Numbered from the stretch's first letter, positions 18,879 to 30,437 are shown. The stretch is DNA of 64,000 nucleotides from Dendrolimus kikuchii (GCA_019925095.2 CM034394.1:6522272-6586271); one strand, 5' to 3'. Notes: generated by a model from the letters alone, not told the origin. Made by a program: numbers and translations.

Positions 18879-19740
18879 ACCGACTTCCAAAAGGGGGAGG
18901 TTTTCAATTCGTCTGTACGTTCCTTACTCGATTTTTCCGTCAATTGTGAAGTGATTTTGAAATTTGTTTTTTTAATCGAAAGAAATACACCCGAATTGGT
19001 CCCATTGTCATCATGTCAGAATCTGATCAGAGGATTCCAAGGAATTAGAAAACCCCACAAAAATTGTTAACAGATTTTTCATAACACGGTATCTACGTCA
19101 ACTGTAAACCGATTTTCAATTTTTGTTCTTTACTCGTAAGTGTATATTCCCAAAGTATTCCCATGGTCACCAAATGAGGATCTGTTAATTGGATCCCAGA
19201 AAAATCGAAAATAACCCCCGTTATTAAGGAATGCCGTGTAATTAAATTCTCGGAACAAAAAGCTTGTACACGCATGTAGGTATTACATTTTTTACAGGGG
19301 CTTAATATTTTTGTATGTGATTTCTCCATCTATTGTGAACCAATTTTGTTTTTTTTTTTTCGCTTTTCGCAAGAGTATACACTCGAGGTGGTCCCATAAT
19401 TACCAAGTCCGGATCTGATGAGTGGAACGCAGGGAAATCGAGAACAATCCTTGTCCTCGAGTGTCACCACCGAAGGGTGATAAGGTCACCTTTCACCTTG
19501 TATACGCCTGCCAGTACAATTTCTACAGGTGCCTAATATATTATTTCTAAAGCTATTGAAGTACTTGCGTAACTAAAAAGTAGAAAATATTTTTTTTAAC
19601 AAATACAAAACCGACTGCAAACTATTTGCAAAACAACAACAAATGTGCAAAATATAGTAATTTTTATGTTTTACTTCGAATCGACTTCAAGAGGTTGTAG
19701 AGGGCGTAATAATTTATTTTTTGCTTTTTAGTTTGAAGTC
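18879..19740. mobile_element. Element with AACCGACTTC / GAAGTC ends (family D), triple internal repeat
   Basis: Begins AACCGACTTCCAAAAGGGGG and ends TTTTTAGTTTGAAGTC, a short imperfect inverted pair shared with 39938-40556. Inside are three degenerate tandem units starting near 18938, 19095 and 19327. Each has a version of GTCAATTGTGAA, a T-run, a GGTCCCAT-like block, GGATCTGAT and AAAATCGA. Non-coding. Confidence 0.5.
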
Positions 19741-20629
19741 TTTTTATTTTATTTTTTAATTTTAAATAATACAACAACTATTTTCTTTCCCAAATTACGT
19801 TGAAAATGCAAGTTATAACAATTTCATTTGTCTGTTTAAGGCTCCCAACTTTCGCCAGATCGCCTCGCTCGCAAGCTGTCCACGCATAGACGGCGAGTGA
19901 ACCACTCAGTTAGTTACATACAATCTGTTTGTTGCTCGGAGTGATTCACATATAGAGTTAGTACCAATCGCTGACTACTCCATATTCATGGATCAAGTGA
20001 TGTACACTCTTTGACCCCGCGAGGTTTACCAGTTGACAATGCTACGTCCACCCTTAGAAGGCGGTGCTTGTGACCTTATACTTTATATGCCAAAGTAAAA
20101 ACTAGAAGCACAAGTGAAATTTAATATCTCCACTCAATAAAATACAAAGTAATAATTGTAAATCAGCAAAATATTTCAATCACAAAGCAACAACTTTTCA
20201 GATGTCAGGGGAAGACGATTCATTTTTCTGTGTCACTTTTCTCTCTTATCATGGATTGAGGCTTTGTATGTAGCACGTTCTACTAACTACATTATGTATA
20301 TATAATAATAGAGGAAGCACCCGCTGTGTTCATACATACGTGCACGCCGTATATTCGTAGTTAACCACAGAGTACAATTCTTTCTTAATTGAATCATAAC
20401 AAAACTATAGTTTGAAAAGTAGGTTGTATAATGTTTTTCTACACTGTAACTGTGAATGCCCTGTGGCGTGTTAAGTGTGAAAATACTGTAACGCAACGGG
20501 CTGCTTTGTCGTGTGAATGAACGCAATTCTTGAGACGCTTTTTTAATACACATGTATAAAATTCTTAGCCTTCTGGCTTTTTCTCTGTTTTAAAGTAAAC
20601 TTACAAACTTGACCCCTCTACAACGTTAT
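19741..20629. other. Spacer with no recognised element
   Basis: Mixed-composition DNA. It includes a somewhat GC-richer block (19840-19920, CTCGCAAGCTGTCC) and AT-rich DNA. No ORF, tail or inverted repeat worth naming. Confidence 0.45.
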
Positions 20630-21140
20630 ATTACATGCATGTGTCGCCCGGACTTTTGAAGGGCTTGCGTAGGGTCGTGGGAAGGCCAACACGTAGAAGC
20701 CCCTTGACAAATTTAATATAAATATGGGGTGACACTGACCAACGATTATCCCTGTCTACACTATATTAAAATGCACCCAAGGACAAGCCCCGGTCAGTGT
20801 AGGACTGTTGTAGGAAATGAGCACATAAGGTAACTGGGCCTATCGGGATGAACTGATAGTGGAAGTAGGGATCTGGGCTATGGAGACTATGGCGTCTGCC
20901 CATCGCAATATTTACGAAACATGGAAAAGATGGCCCGACTGTTAGTTTGCAACTCCCTAAATGGGCCCCAAAAAAATGCGATCGGGGGGGTAGCATGCGT
21001 ATGAGTGGCTAAGATGTGTGGAGAGGTGGGCTGCAGGTTCACCGAAGCTATCGCCGACGTTATGCCATTTAAAATGTCGCTGCTCACTTAAGGCTTCGCC
21101 ACAAAGCCCCCCTGCGGGTTTGTTGTTGTTGTTATATTAT
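20630..21140 (+). repeat. Possible LINE 3' region with TTG-repeat tail
   Basis: A GC-richer block in AT-rich DNA, ending AGGCTTCGCCACAAAGCCCC, then GCGGGTTTGTTGTTGTTGTT. The complementary GGCTTCGCC/AAAGCCC portion can form a small stem next to the repeat tail, as in some non-LTR 3' ends. No protein similarity recognised. Confidence 0.35.
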
Positions 21141-21579
21141 CATTTTATTTGGGGTCCACCAGCTTTAATAATAATAAGAACTAGATTACAATGTTATTAA
21201 GGATAAGCTTTTGATAAGCCTCCGCAGATGAAAAAAAAAGTGAAAAATAATAAATAAACGAGGAAACATTAGGGAAAAAGTACAAGTAATAAAAAAAGTT
21301 ATTATTAAATTTAAGGATATCAAACAATTCGATTGGAAAGACGTGTAAAAATATACAATTTGTAAAAGAATAAGCTCAACGTAGTCCCTCAATAATGCAA
21401 TACACGTGACGCAGACTTTTCATTTATATTGTCTTCAAACAACTCCAAGTGGAAATTTTACAAAGCTTGCAATTTGCTATGTTGTTTAGCTAAGCAATTA
21501 AATTCAATCACATTGTTTTCAGATAAATTCTGTTTTATGTGTAATGTGAAATAATTTAATTTTTATGAATTTGTAGTCG

Positions 21580-21745
21580 TTTCGGCAAATACTGAACTCG
21601 AAAGAAATTTTCTACGACCTGGTTTGGGTAGGCTTAAATTTCGCCTGCTTACTTCACTCCAACGCAGAGAGTCCGGGTTCAAATCCTGGCATAGTAAATG
21701 ACATAAACGAACTTTCCGTTATATGAATGGCTACTTAGAAGGAGC
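21580..21745 (+). repeat. tRNA-derived SINE fragment (family T)
   Basis: Has a diverged internal promoter region. GGTTTGGGTAGGCTTAA corresponds to the box A side, and CCGGGTTCAAATCCTGGCAT is a box B-like block, followed by ATAGTAAATGACATAAACGA. Relatives lie at 38505-38815, 45231-45440 and 63610-63830. Not a functional tRNA: the acceptor stem and anticodon arm are not recognisable. Confidence 0.6.
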
Positions 21746-22129
21746 AGACCCTGATTCTCTGTTTGACCTGATGTGGCCTCGTAATCCTAGCGGACTAAGT
21801 AGACAAAAAAATGAACGCTTACCGTCACTGGATCTGTGTAGAGAGCGAAGAATGATTTCACAAATACTAAGCCAGATCTCCGAGATGCAATTAGCACTTC
21901 GAGGATCGATTTTCCGACGTTTTTGGGCTATTTATCGACGAGCGTGGCGTCGCGACTATAAATAGGTAGCTATTAAAGATTCGGCTCGGCCAATAAGACG
22001 CGTGCGTGTGTGCAGTACTTAGGACCGGCCGAATGAAGGTGTGGAAGAGGGTCTGTTGCCGAGAACAGGATGCTTTCCAGAAATATGACGAGATTTCGTA
22101 AACAGCTGTGTTCTGGGTATCTGGGATTG

Positions 22130-22310
22130 GCTCCAGACTGGGGAGCTTCTTGCCGCTTCGTCTCCTTAACAGCAATAATACGTTGCGAAGCGGTGTACAT
22201 AGAATAGGAAGTAAATTTAAATTTTACCTTAAATGTATGATCTTCAAAAAATATTCTCCGGTGGAACTTATTTAGATTAAAATAACTTTTTAATTTGAAT
22301 TTGAATTTGA
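22130..22310 (+). repeat. LINE 3' end with TTGAAT-repeat tail
   Basis: Shares TTCTTGCCGCTTC, TTAACAGCAATAA, TTGCGAAGC and GTGTACATAGAATA with 29895-30085. Both end in several copies of TTGAAT. This is the untranslated end of a non-LTR element; the coding part is not recognisable. Confidence 0.6.
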
Positions 22311-22376
22311 CTGGTCCATTATTGTATAATATCTACTCATAACACTAAAACGATAGCTTACATATTTTAAAATGCT

Positions 22377-22455
22377 GCGGTACTTTGTGTCCCGGGAATC
22401 CCGCGGGAATTTTGTGTCAAGCGTGGACGAAGTCGCAGTCATAACCTAGTACATA
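22377..22455 (+). repeat. Fragment of CCCGGGAATCCCGCGGG element (family G)
   Basis: Carries TTTGTGTCCCGGGAATCCCG and GTCAAGCGTGGACGAAGTCG, also found at 53235-53310 and inverted at 55325-55400. Only one end is present. Confidence 0.65.
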
Positions 22456-22954
22456 ATACAAATTCCACTCAAGTCACCATAAAAATTCATTCAGAATTAT
22501 CTAATATCGAAATAACTATCGAAATATTTTAACAGTAAAATCATAATCGAGGTAGAAGACCCTCAAAATGTTATTATCCAGACAGTCTAGGCAGCTATGA
22601 ATAAGTTTATATATAGTCAATATTATAATCTGATACGTGTATCATTTTGATTAGATAGCTGTTATAGTATTATTAATAGATTATTAGACTGTTAATATAA
22701 CAGTATTAATTTAGTAGTTGCCTATAATATTGTTATTAAGTTAAGATAGATAGATACCACTTTATAACTACTTAAAGACTAAAATTATATATATACCATA
22801 CAAATACATATCTGCAAAATATATCAATGTTTATAAATGAATTTAAACCAACGACAGGTAATGTTTTTTTATCATACTTTTAAATATCTCTAGCGATTTT
22901 CTTTGACTGATAGCAAACAGGAAGCGCGTTCCAAAGTTAAGTTAAATAAGTACT

Positions 22955-23265
22955 ATAGTTCTAAGTCGTTCACTCACGCCTCCCTTCTGAAGCTCGTGAC
23001 TTTGTAACAGTGAACAATTGCTCTCTTCAACCAAGATCGGTTCTGAGCACGTTACTTGACCGAACTTATTGAAATGTCGAGCTGGTCAGCAATCTGGTCA
23101 TTCCACCTATTTGGAGATCTACCGCGAGGTCTCTTGCCTTCAACTTTTCCAGTGACCTCAGGTCTCTTCATATTGTCTGGGTTCTTTCGGACTATGTGGC
23201 CAAAGTACTTTAGTATACGTTGTCGGTATACTGCTGCCTCTGGGATCTTGAATCGTACGCTCTAA
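22955..23265 (-). pseudogene. LINE ORF2 C-terminal remnant
   Basis: Read on the minus strand from about 23250 it encodes RILKYFGHIVRKNPDN, then EGKRPRGRSPNRWNDQI, then a stop and further degenerate sequence (RSWLKRAI). The YFGHIVR and KRPRGRSPxRWxDQI motifs are characteristic of the C-terminal part of insect RTE-like endonuclease-reverse transcriptases. No catalytic domain remains. A family B SINE begins 15 bp further right. Confidence 0.65.
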
Positions 23266-23280
23266 ACAGGAAGGTATATC

Positions 23281-23580
23281 CATGCAGGAACAGATAAAGA
23301 ATACAATTTCCTGCGGCTGGGCGGTCTGTCGTAAGAGGCACACAGCCAGGTGGTAGGGCATTTGCCCGACTAGATGGCTACCACCCCTGATCTAGAGTGT
23401 GCCGCCATAACAACCTTGAGTTGTGTTCCGCCATAAGTGACCAGGTACCAGTCTCCCTTGAGAGAGCAGCAGCGCATTTGTAGCACGTATGGTGTTGCAA
23501 ATGTTCATAGGCGATAGTAACCGCTTTCCATCAAGTGGGCCGTCTTCCTGTCTACTGAACTCATGAAATAAAATAAAAAA
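23281..23580 (+). repeat. SINE family B
   Basis: Near full length, from CATGCAGGAACAGATAAAGA through CCAGGTGGTAGGGCATTTGC to a terminal AAATAAAATAAAAAA. Confidence 0.85.
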
Positions 23581-23689
23581 GGTATAAATTAAAAAAATTA
23601 CTAAGGACAAATTAAATTTATACCAATCGTGTTTTTTGCTGTGAGAGAGACTTCCGACGATTCGCTTCCCATGCTCTCTCTTTTATTCT

Positions 23690-23860
23690 TTACCTCCTAT
23701 TGCATCCTAAAGGCTAGCAACGTGTTATCTTCGCCGCTGGTCTTTTAAAGCTCCATAGGCGACAGTAGCTACATATCATTATATTCCATTAGCCCTCTCC
23801 GTCCTGATTGCCAGCTTCACAATAAGAAAAGAGTAATTGGTAACGCCATCTGACGGTAAA
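23690..23860. repeat. Diverged SINE-like remnant
   Basis: TCCATAGGCGACAGTAGCTA matches the family B core, and 'aaaggctagcaacgtgttatc' resembles the inverted block near 28725-28750. Too diverged for exact ends. Confidence 0.35.
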
Positions 23861-24164
23861 CGTCATCCTCCCCCATACAGTCCATTAACCGCTACACCAT
23901 ATTTATGGTCCTTCGAGCCGGATCTCCGGATCGTTTTCTATTTAAAATACTCTTTAACTAATTCCCGCGTTATTTTCTATATTTAATTTGGTCATTTAAC
24001 AATTAAATCGCATCCCATTTGGTTATGTTAGGATGCCTAAAGATTTAATTCGCTTTTAAAACTTTATATAGACTTGCTCTTTACATAAAATGTACTCCTG
24101 ATATAAATAAAAAATATTAAATTACGAAAATTAAGATAGTCTAAAGAGACATTCTCTCTATTAG

Positions 24165-24430
24165 TGGTAGCGTAATGGCTTGCGCAAGCGTCCCAAACTC
24201 AAAAGGCGCGGTTTCTAATCCTGGCCGGAACACATGCACCACTTGGTCAGTTTTCTGACCTAATGTGCATATTGTTATAATGTGAAATGGTGAAGGAAAA
24301 CATCGTGATGAAACCGATATGTCAAACCTGCCAAGCCGCCTTGAACACGCGTGGCGGGTATACTAACCGTTCTCCCTTATAACGGGAGGCCCGAGCCCAG
24401 CCGTGGGACATTTACGGGCTGATATTATAA
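24165..24430 (+). repeat. SINE with tRNA-like head and conserved lepidopteran-type tail
   Basis: Head AGTGGTAGCGTAATGGC and GGTTTCTAATCCTGGCC look like diverged box A and box B regions. The tail has GAAGGAAAACATCGTGATGA, GCGGGTATACTAACC and GAGCCCAGCCGTGGGAC. Degenerate versions of the tail occur at 39715-39860, 47695-47770 and 57225-57470. Confidence 0.6.
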
Positions 24431-24588
24431 GACATTATAAAAACTTTTAACAACTATGTGAATCTCTAGTTACTTTTGAGTGGTAGTTGTTAAAACTTTT
24501 TATTAAGTGTTTTCTAAAACAATTTAAGCCTTTTTGTTGTTTCATAAGATTTTGTTGTCAGTACCAGATATTTTCTATAACAGAAACA

Positions 24589-24895
24589 AAACCAACTTAA
24601 AATTAAAAAGCAAAATATAAACCTTTTCTACGTCATCTTGAAGTCGGTGCATTTTGCAATTTTGTTGTTGTTTTTTATGTTTCACTTGGCACTAACTTCA
24701 AGATTTTGTAGAAAATATCTATTTTTTTCGTTTCAGTTGTTTTTGTTAGAAGCTACTTTTGTTTTTGTAAAAAAAGTATTTTCTGCCTTTTAATTGCTTG
24801 AATAGTTTTAAAAATAATGTATTAAGCGTCTGTAGAACATAAGAAAACATATAGTCAAATTGAGAACCTCCTTTTGGAAGTCGATTAAAAATGTA
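24589..24895. repeat. Family D relative (GAAGTCGGTGC core)
   Basis: Contains ATCTTGAAGTCGGTGCA and, inverted, TTGGCACTAACTTCAAGA, matching the inner ends of the foldback at 39933-40257. It ends CTTTTGGAAGTCGATTAAAA. Non-coding. Confidence 0.5.
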
Positions 24896-24947
24896 AAGAC
24901 GAAAGAGAAAATCTTATTTCAATATCTTGCGCGGGTCAGAACATACA

Positions 24948-25165
24948 TATCTATACATACAGATAAATAAAACTGAAGTATCTGTTTGTAATTTCAAAAT
25001 AACAGCTTTTTACTAAATGTAATATGAGAGTATACATATAAATCTAATATCAAAAATCTATTTTTAAAATTGTTGTCTGTCTAGATTTTCCAGCTAATCT
25101 CTGAAACGACTGGAGCGATTTTCACGAGACTGATTTTATAAGCAGTAAGTTAGACTACTTTTTTA
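24948..25165 (+). repeat. Dispersed repeat, partner of 60898-61330
   Basis: Shares ATCTATACAT, CTGTTTGTAAT/CTGTTTCTAAT, TCAAAATAA, AGCTTTTTACC/T and later TTGTCTG and ATAATCTCT-like blocks with 60898-61330. Opening ATCTATAC and text such as CGACTGGAGCGATTTTC fit the short lepidopteran-type elements. Confidence 0.5.
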
Positions 25166-25654
25166 GGGTTCCGCAAAAGAAGTTTTTTTCACAGACAAAG
25201 TCGCGTACAAAGCTGGTGTAACATAAGATACGCGAACGTCATAACTAGTATAAGATAAACCTAACCAACAGGGTTCGATGTGCTTTCTTTTCTTTAGCTT
25301 AGTCTTTACTTTGAAGTCTACGACGAATTTTAATTTAAAACGACTTACCGCTCGATTGCTGTCGGCGGCGCGGATTAAAACTTTCACGCTATCCGTGGAA
25401 AGTACCCGTGAATCAAAGGGAAGCAAATAAAGAAGAGCAAACTTGAGCTTAGTTTCGTTAATCGTACAGGTTTGTTCACTAATGAGCGGTTCCCATGTCT
25501 TACTATTCACTTACTTGTATTACCATCATGTTAGAGTCTTAAAAATATGTGACAGCTAATATGTATTTATAGATGTCATGAAATTATAGTTGTAGTAATT
25601 ACTCGTATAATCATGTCATATTTTATTAGATGATATTAAACTATGTAAGTAAAG

Positions 25655-25835
25655 GAGTGGAACTCATTGCCGGAGTCTGTCTTTCCGTATACATATAACC
25701 TGGGTGTCTTCAAGTCACGTGTGAATAGGTACCTTCTAAGCAAGCGTGCTCCATCCTAGACCATATCTTCGCCCCACATAAGGCAAGATTGTGGTCAAAC
25801 GCGAACCTATACTACAATAAAAATAAAAAAAAGTA
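25655..25835 (+). pseudogene. Non-LTR retrotransposon C-terminus and 3' UTR
   Basis: 25655-25759 reads [20 protein letters not shown] followed by a basic tail and TAG. The pattern WNxLPxxVFPxxYxxxxFKxxVNxYL is a familiar end of insect non-LTR ORF2 proteins. Downstream, ACCATATCTTCGCCCCACAT and GTCAAACGCGAACC lead to an A-rich tail. A diverged second copy is at 58450-58640. Confidence 0.7.
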
Positions 25836-25889
25836 ATTGTATACAATGTATGACTTTGACAGTTGTGAAAATAAGTAGTTGTATTATGT

Positions 25890-26204
25890 TTTTTTATTTT
25901 TTATTGCAGGAGTTCAGCAGACAGCCAGACGGCCCACTGGATGGAAAGCGGTTACCATCGCCTATGGACATTTGCAACACCAAAGGTGCTACAAATGCGC
26001 TGCTGCTCGATTAAATGAGTCTGGAACCTGGTCACTAATGCCGGAACACAACTCAAAGTTGTTATGGCGGCATGCTCTAGACCAGGGGTGGTAGCCATCC
26101 AGTCGGGCAAATGCCCTACCACCTGGCTGTGGGTTGTTTAGTCGCCTCTTACGACAGGCCGCCCGGCCGCAGGAAATTGTATTCTTTCTCCGTTCCTGCA
26201 CGGA
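25890..26204 (-). repeat. SINE family B, near full length
   Basis: Minus-strand copy. The complement starts with the GTGCAGGAACGGAGAAAG end at 26204 and finishes in an A-rich tail (T-run at 25890-25903). All family blocks are present, including CCTGCGGCCGGGCGGCCTGT. Confidence 0.9.
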
Positions 26205-26636
26205 TAAAACTATGTAAACTGTGTTTCCGCGAACATTCGCTGTTTGAAAATGGCGCCACTTGAGATACTGACTGTTTACAGAACTTGGTAGGCGGTGGTG
26301 GTTTTAACATGAAAATATAAACGAAACGAGTTATTCGACCGTGATTTGTGTACCTGTACAGGTTAAAGTGAAGTGTGAAGTTGATGATTGAAATTGTGCG
26401 TAGAGATTAGAAAGTGAAATAAAAGTGTTCATATCGTGCTTCAGATAAAAATACATTGCATTTTTATTCGAAGTTCGGCGTCCCAAAATCAGTAGAAATA
26501 TGACATTACTTGTATGGAGCTTATGTCGAATTTGAAACAACAGTAAGGTAAATCTCAACACCATGTTTTAGGCATTTCCTCTGCGATACGAATTGGAGTT
26601 GTCTCAGTAGGGCATTATAAAATTATCCCTGATATT

Positions 26637-26945
26637 ACTAACGTCCATAGGCGACGCTAAGCACTTTCCATCAGATTAACTATATATACTATTCAATTCC
26701 AAAACGGCGCCACACGTACCCAGCACCGGATCCTGATTTTTTTCGAGGGGAGGCAAAAACTGAAACTGAAGGTCCCAGAACTGAAGTGAGAACTGAAGTA
26801 CTGGTCCCAGTAGTCAAAGTTGCGTTAAAGATGAGTTGTGTATTTGTCTGCGAAGTTTGAATTTGCCGCCCTTTCAATTGGCCGCCCAGGCATGGGCCCC
26901 GGATTCCCCCCCGCCCTCCCCCTTTCCTTTAAAATCCAGCCCTGC
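26637..26945. repeat. SINE B core fragment and GC-rich remnant
   Basis: 26637-26675 matches the family B core (TCCATAGGCGACGCTAAGC). 26870-26945 is a C-rich block (GGCCGCCCAGGCATGGGCCC, then a run of C's) of unknown type. Nothing coding. Confidence 0.35.
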
Positions 26946-27896
26946 ACGTAAATAAATGCACAGGTCTGCAACTAAAACTCAACTTGAAAATAGTCATTTT
27001 CTATGTAGACTCAAATTCAATAAACTTTGCTTACTGTCTCAGTATAACTAAAGCTATAGAAACCGTAATTAAATAAAAGCTGACTGACAGCTATTTTATT
27101 CAGATACAGTACTACAGTATGTATGAGTGTGAGTGAAACAAGAAACATCTTAGCTTTCTATTGTTCTGAACGTGTCACCTGTTACAATTAATAAAACAAT
27201 CTCTTATGGTACTAAATTCAAAATACATACTATCAAATATCTTTGTACATAAAGTAAAACAAACTTGATATAGTTAGATGCATTTTTGCCAAGAAGGCTA
27301 CGGAACCCTAAAAATCACACACATTCACATAATGAAGCTGAAATTTTCATCCTACAATCCTAAAAGTTTGTTAAATATTTAATACCAGTGAATAGCATAT
27401 AAACGAAAGTATAATACTTTATGTCTAAGTTTTAATCCGTTTAGCCGACGGTGATCGCCCTGTAAGTCGTTTTAAATTAAAACTATAAACTAACACGTCC
27501 CAGCTGTGGATCGAGGAATGTCTACGTGGAGAACAATTTTAAAACAAAACGTGTCTAGGAGGGACGCGAACGTGAGTATTTTGTAAAATGACTTCCACAA
27601 TTGCAGAAGATATTTTGACACAATGAAGAATCTCGAGAAGATGATCAAATTCCACTGCTTAGGTTATTATCAGTATTTTTTATTACGAACCAGGCAAATA
27701 AGCAGACAAATACATCAACATTATATCTCTCATATCTTATTAACAGCTCATTTGCCTTAGGGTCAGCGTAGACAGAGAGGAATAATCCCCGCGCGGTCTC
27801 GGACATTTTCTTTACGGATCGCGTATGCTCGAGCTTGCGCGTGACCTCGCAAGGCTGCGCGAGTAAACCGTTCTGGGTTACCACTATACAGTAAAC

Positions 27897-28091
27897 ATGC
27901 CAGTTTATCGCGAAAATTCATCAACGATGATGGACTGGGATATGATTATAATTGTGCTTTTGGCGGAAGAAGAAGAAATGGAAGAACATGTTAATAAAAT
28001 AAGGCGTCAGAAAGTTAGACGAAGAAGATGGGTCGAGGAATGTTGGCAATTAAGGTGTAGTTTTGGTGAATTTAATACATGTATTGTGTAA
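27897..28091 (+). pseudogene. Harbinger-type transposase N-terminal fragment
   Basis: A 64-codon ORF with a hydrophobic patch (MIIIVLLA), an acidic run (EEEEMEEH) and then a basic stretch ending KVRRRRWVEEC. An acidic run followed by RRRRW is how I remember many HARBI1-like transposases beginning. After about codon 50 the reading enters the antisense LINE insert, so the last codons are not transposase. The catalytic domain is absent. Confidence 0.5.
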
Positions 28092-28321
28092 TATGCTTTA
28101 TTTATTAATAATTGTCTCAATTTTAATTTAAATCTTTTGATGTTGAGTTCCTTAATTTTTAGTGGTAATTTATTGTAAATTTTAGTCGCTATACAGAATA
28201 GACTGTTTTGAAACAAAGTGGTTTTTGAAGGAAGTGAAAGCAGGTAGCTGTTATGTCGTTTACTGTTGCATTTAGTGTATAAATATAAATTATTTTTAAC
28301 AAACAAAGCAGCTTCATACAT
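28050..28321 (-). pseudogene. LINE ORF2 C-terminal remnant inside the Harbinger element
   Basis: The minus-strand ORF (28007-28321) contains KTTLFQNSLFCIATKIYNKL and IKRFKLKLRQLLINKAYY. The pattern of YNKLPxxIK, then FKxxLxxxLxxxxYY, is a common end of CR1/Jockey-like reverse transcriptase proteins. The last part of the ORF (below about 28050) is read through the transposase fragment. No polyA-type tail is visible at its 3' side. Confidence 0.6.
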
Positions 28322-28868
28322 TTATATGATGATTATATTTATTATTCGTTATGTAGGTACTTCGAATTCAAAATCTAAAAAAATTACGTCATCCCTCTTT
28401 AAACTCAGTGACAACACTGAAAGTACGCCTACGTCACGGGCGCCGACTCGACGCCGCGCGAGGATTTCCGCGTATCTTCGAGGACGCGTTTGTCAGGTTC
28501 AAGCATTTATGCACTTTATTGTAATAATTTTAAAGTTTATTTTCAAGTGCGTCAATAAAATCCTCTCCGCTGCGCTCCGTTCTGTCTGCGCTGACCCTTA
28601 CAATCGGTTAGAAATTGACTTAAGCTTGTAGACAAGTACTGTCAAAATGTAACCGATGGTAAGGCAAGTGAATGAATAGTAAGATATATGATCCCGCCAC
28701 TAAAGAATCCACCAGAGTCGAAGCCAACACGTTGCTAGTCTTTAGGATAGGATAGAGGAGGTGGGACAAATTGGATGGGCTAAAATCCTTGAAAATATAT
28801 GTAATCAAAAATACACATTAACTCAATAAGATCTTTCTCAAGCTTTATATAAAAACAACTATTAAGCT

Positions 28869-28940
28869 TTTTTTTATTGCTCGAGTTCAGCAGACAGACA
28901 GACAGCCTACCTGATGGGAAGCGGTTACCATTGTCTATGG
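28869..28940 (-). repeat. SINE family B, 3' fragment
   Basis: A T-run and TTGCTCGAGTTCAGCAGACA, then GGGAAGCGGTTACCATTG. Only the 3' quarter of the family is present. Confidence 0.75.
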
Positions 28941-28974
28941 AAAATCATACTTATACATATAATACCTAGCTGTG

Positions 28975-29175
28975 CCCGCGACGTCGTCCGCGTGGAATTT
29001 GCTTTCAAAACCCTCCGATTTTGAAACATTCTTCATTGGTGCTCCGCTCCTATTGGTCTTAGCATGATGATATATAGCCTATAGCCTTCCTCGATAAATG
29101 GGCTATTCAACACTGAAAGAATTTTTCAAATCAGACCAGTAGTTCCTGAGATTAGCGCGTTGAATTTGGCTACAA
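28975..29175 (-). mobile_element. Short lepidopteran-type element, partial
   Basis: ACCTAGCTGTGCCCGCGACG opens it, followed by TTTGAAACATTCTTCATTGG and ATTTTTCAAATCAGACCAGT. It is the inverted relative of 55785-56037 but breaks off before the terminal AATATTAG motif. Confidence 0.7.
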
Positions 29176-29582
29176 AACTAATACTTACATTTTAAATATC
29201 GCGATATCTTTTGAATGAAACGTCCGAATTGAATAATTCAAAAAGTTCTAGAAAGGTATTAAATTCTTCTTGAATATGGATTAATCTATTTTGATAAGGA
29301 TTAATACCAAGGTACAAAATAAAGAGTTTTTGAAGCGACGGCATTTTAATTATTTAAAAAAATAAAAGAAAACACTTATTGTGAGATAACTAAAATAGTT
29401 AGTTACGCGATATTTTTTTTTGACAATTATATGTTCTGCAAAGTGGTAGTACATTATTTTGTTCTATAATCAATAGTTTTCGCAGCGCACGTCGTGTAAG
29501 GATTTATTCGGGTCATTTTTTTACACCATGGGTTACATTATTGGACTTTTAGTAAGGATCCCAATTTTTTTTGAAAATATAA

Positions 29583-29717
29583 TTATAGCCTTCCTCGATA
29601 AATGTACTGTTCAACACTGAAAGAATTTTTCAAATCGGACCAGCGGTTCCTGAGATTAGCGCGTTTAAACAAACAAACAAACAAACTCTTCAGCTTTATA
29701 ATATTAGTATAGATAAT
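29583..29717 (-). mobile_element. Same family, terminal part
   Basis: Repeats the block ATTTTTCAAATCGGACCAGC, then AAACAAACAAACAAACAAAC and CAGCTTTATAATATTAGTAT. With the previous entry it covers a whole element, but the middle block is present in both, so they are two separate partial copies. Confidence 0.75.
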
Positions 29718-29894
29718 AATAATATTGTTCTTTTCTCTTACTGTGTACTTTGTGTTACTGAGCATGCGCTGTTTGCTACAACTTAATTAATTCTTCGAAA
29801 AGTAATTCTGTAACGCAATTCTGTATAAAGCTATAAAAAAAGAACTTGAGATATAAATAGAATAAGAAATATAAAGAAAAACAATTTTTAGCTA

Positions 29895-30085
29895 GACGAT
29901 GCTGGGGAGATTCTTGCCGCTTCTTCTCTTTAACAGCAATAACAACTTGCGAAGCAGTGTACATAGAATAAATAGGAATTAAAATTAAATTTTAACTTAT
30001 ATGTATTAACTTCAAAGAGTGTTCTCCAATGGAACTTATTTTGAATTAAAACTTGAATTTGGATTTGAATTTGAATACATGTCAT
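29895..30085 (+). repeat. LINE 3' end with TTGAAT-repeat tail
   Basis: Second copy of the 22130-22310 repeat, from GAGATTCTTGCCGCTTCTTC to AACTTGAATTTGGATTTG. Confidence 0.6.
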
Positions 30086-30290
30086 CTTAATTGATGTGAT
30101 AGATGGCTTATTACCTGTCACAAATTAAATCAATTCTAGAAGACATTTTGCTCGTAGCAATGATCAAATAATAATATGTTGTAAGCGAAAATTTAAGAAA
30201 ATATTATGATCTAAGCAGTTTAAAAAAAAATGTCACCTACCCCCTCCGGTAAATACTAAATGTTACGTTATACGTTCACATTCGTATTTG

Positions 30291-30437
30291 TCAGATGGTA
30301 GGGTATTTACCCATCTGGATGGCGGCCCATGGTCGAGAGTATACCACCCTAACAACCTTGAGTTGCGTTCCGGCATTAGTGACCAGGTTCCAGTCTCCCC
30401 TTTAGAGAGCAGTAGAGCATTTGCAGCAACTTTGATG
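30291..30437 (+). repeat. SINE family B, internal fragment
   Basis: Covers GTCAGATGGTAGGGTATTTA, ACAACCTTGAGTTGCGTTCC and TTAGTGACCAGGTTCCAGTC, and stops before the 3' core and tail. Confidence 0.75.

Larger units (their letters stand above)
27760..28597 (+). mobile_element. PIF/Harbinger-like DNA transposon, internally deleted
   Basis: The left end GGGTCAGCGTAGACAGA (27760-27776) and right end TCTGTCTGCGCTGACCC (28581-28597) form a 17-bp inverted repeat with one mismatch. TTA lies immediately outside both (27757-27759 and 28598-28600), the target duplication expected of PIF/Harbinger. Inside the left end is a short ORF that looks like a Harbinger transposase N-terminus. Most of the transposase, including the DDE region, is missing, and a LINE fragment occupies the middle on the minus strand. 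The element cannot move by itself. Confidence 0.8.
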
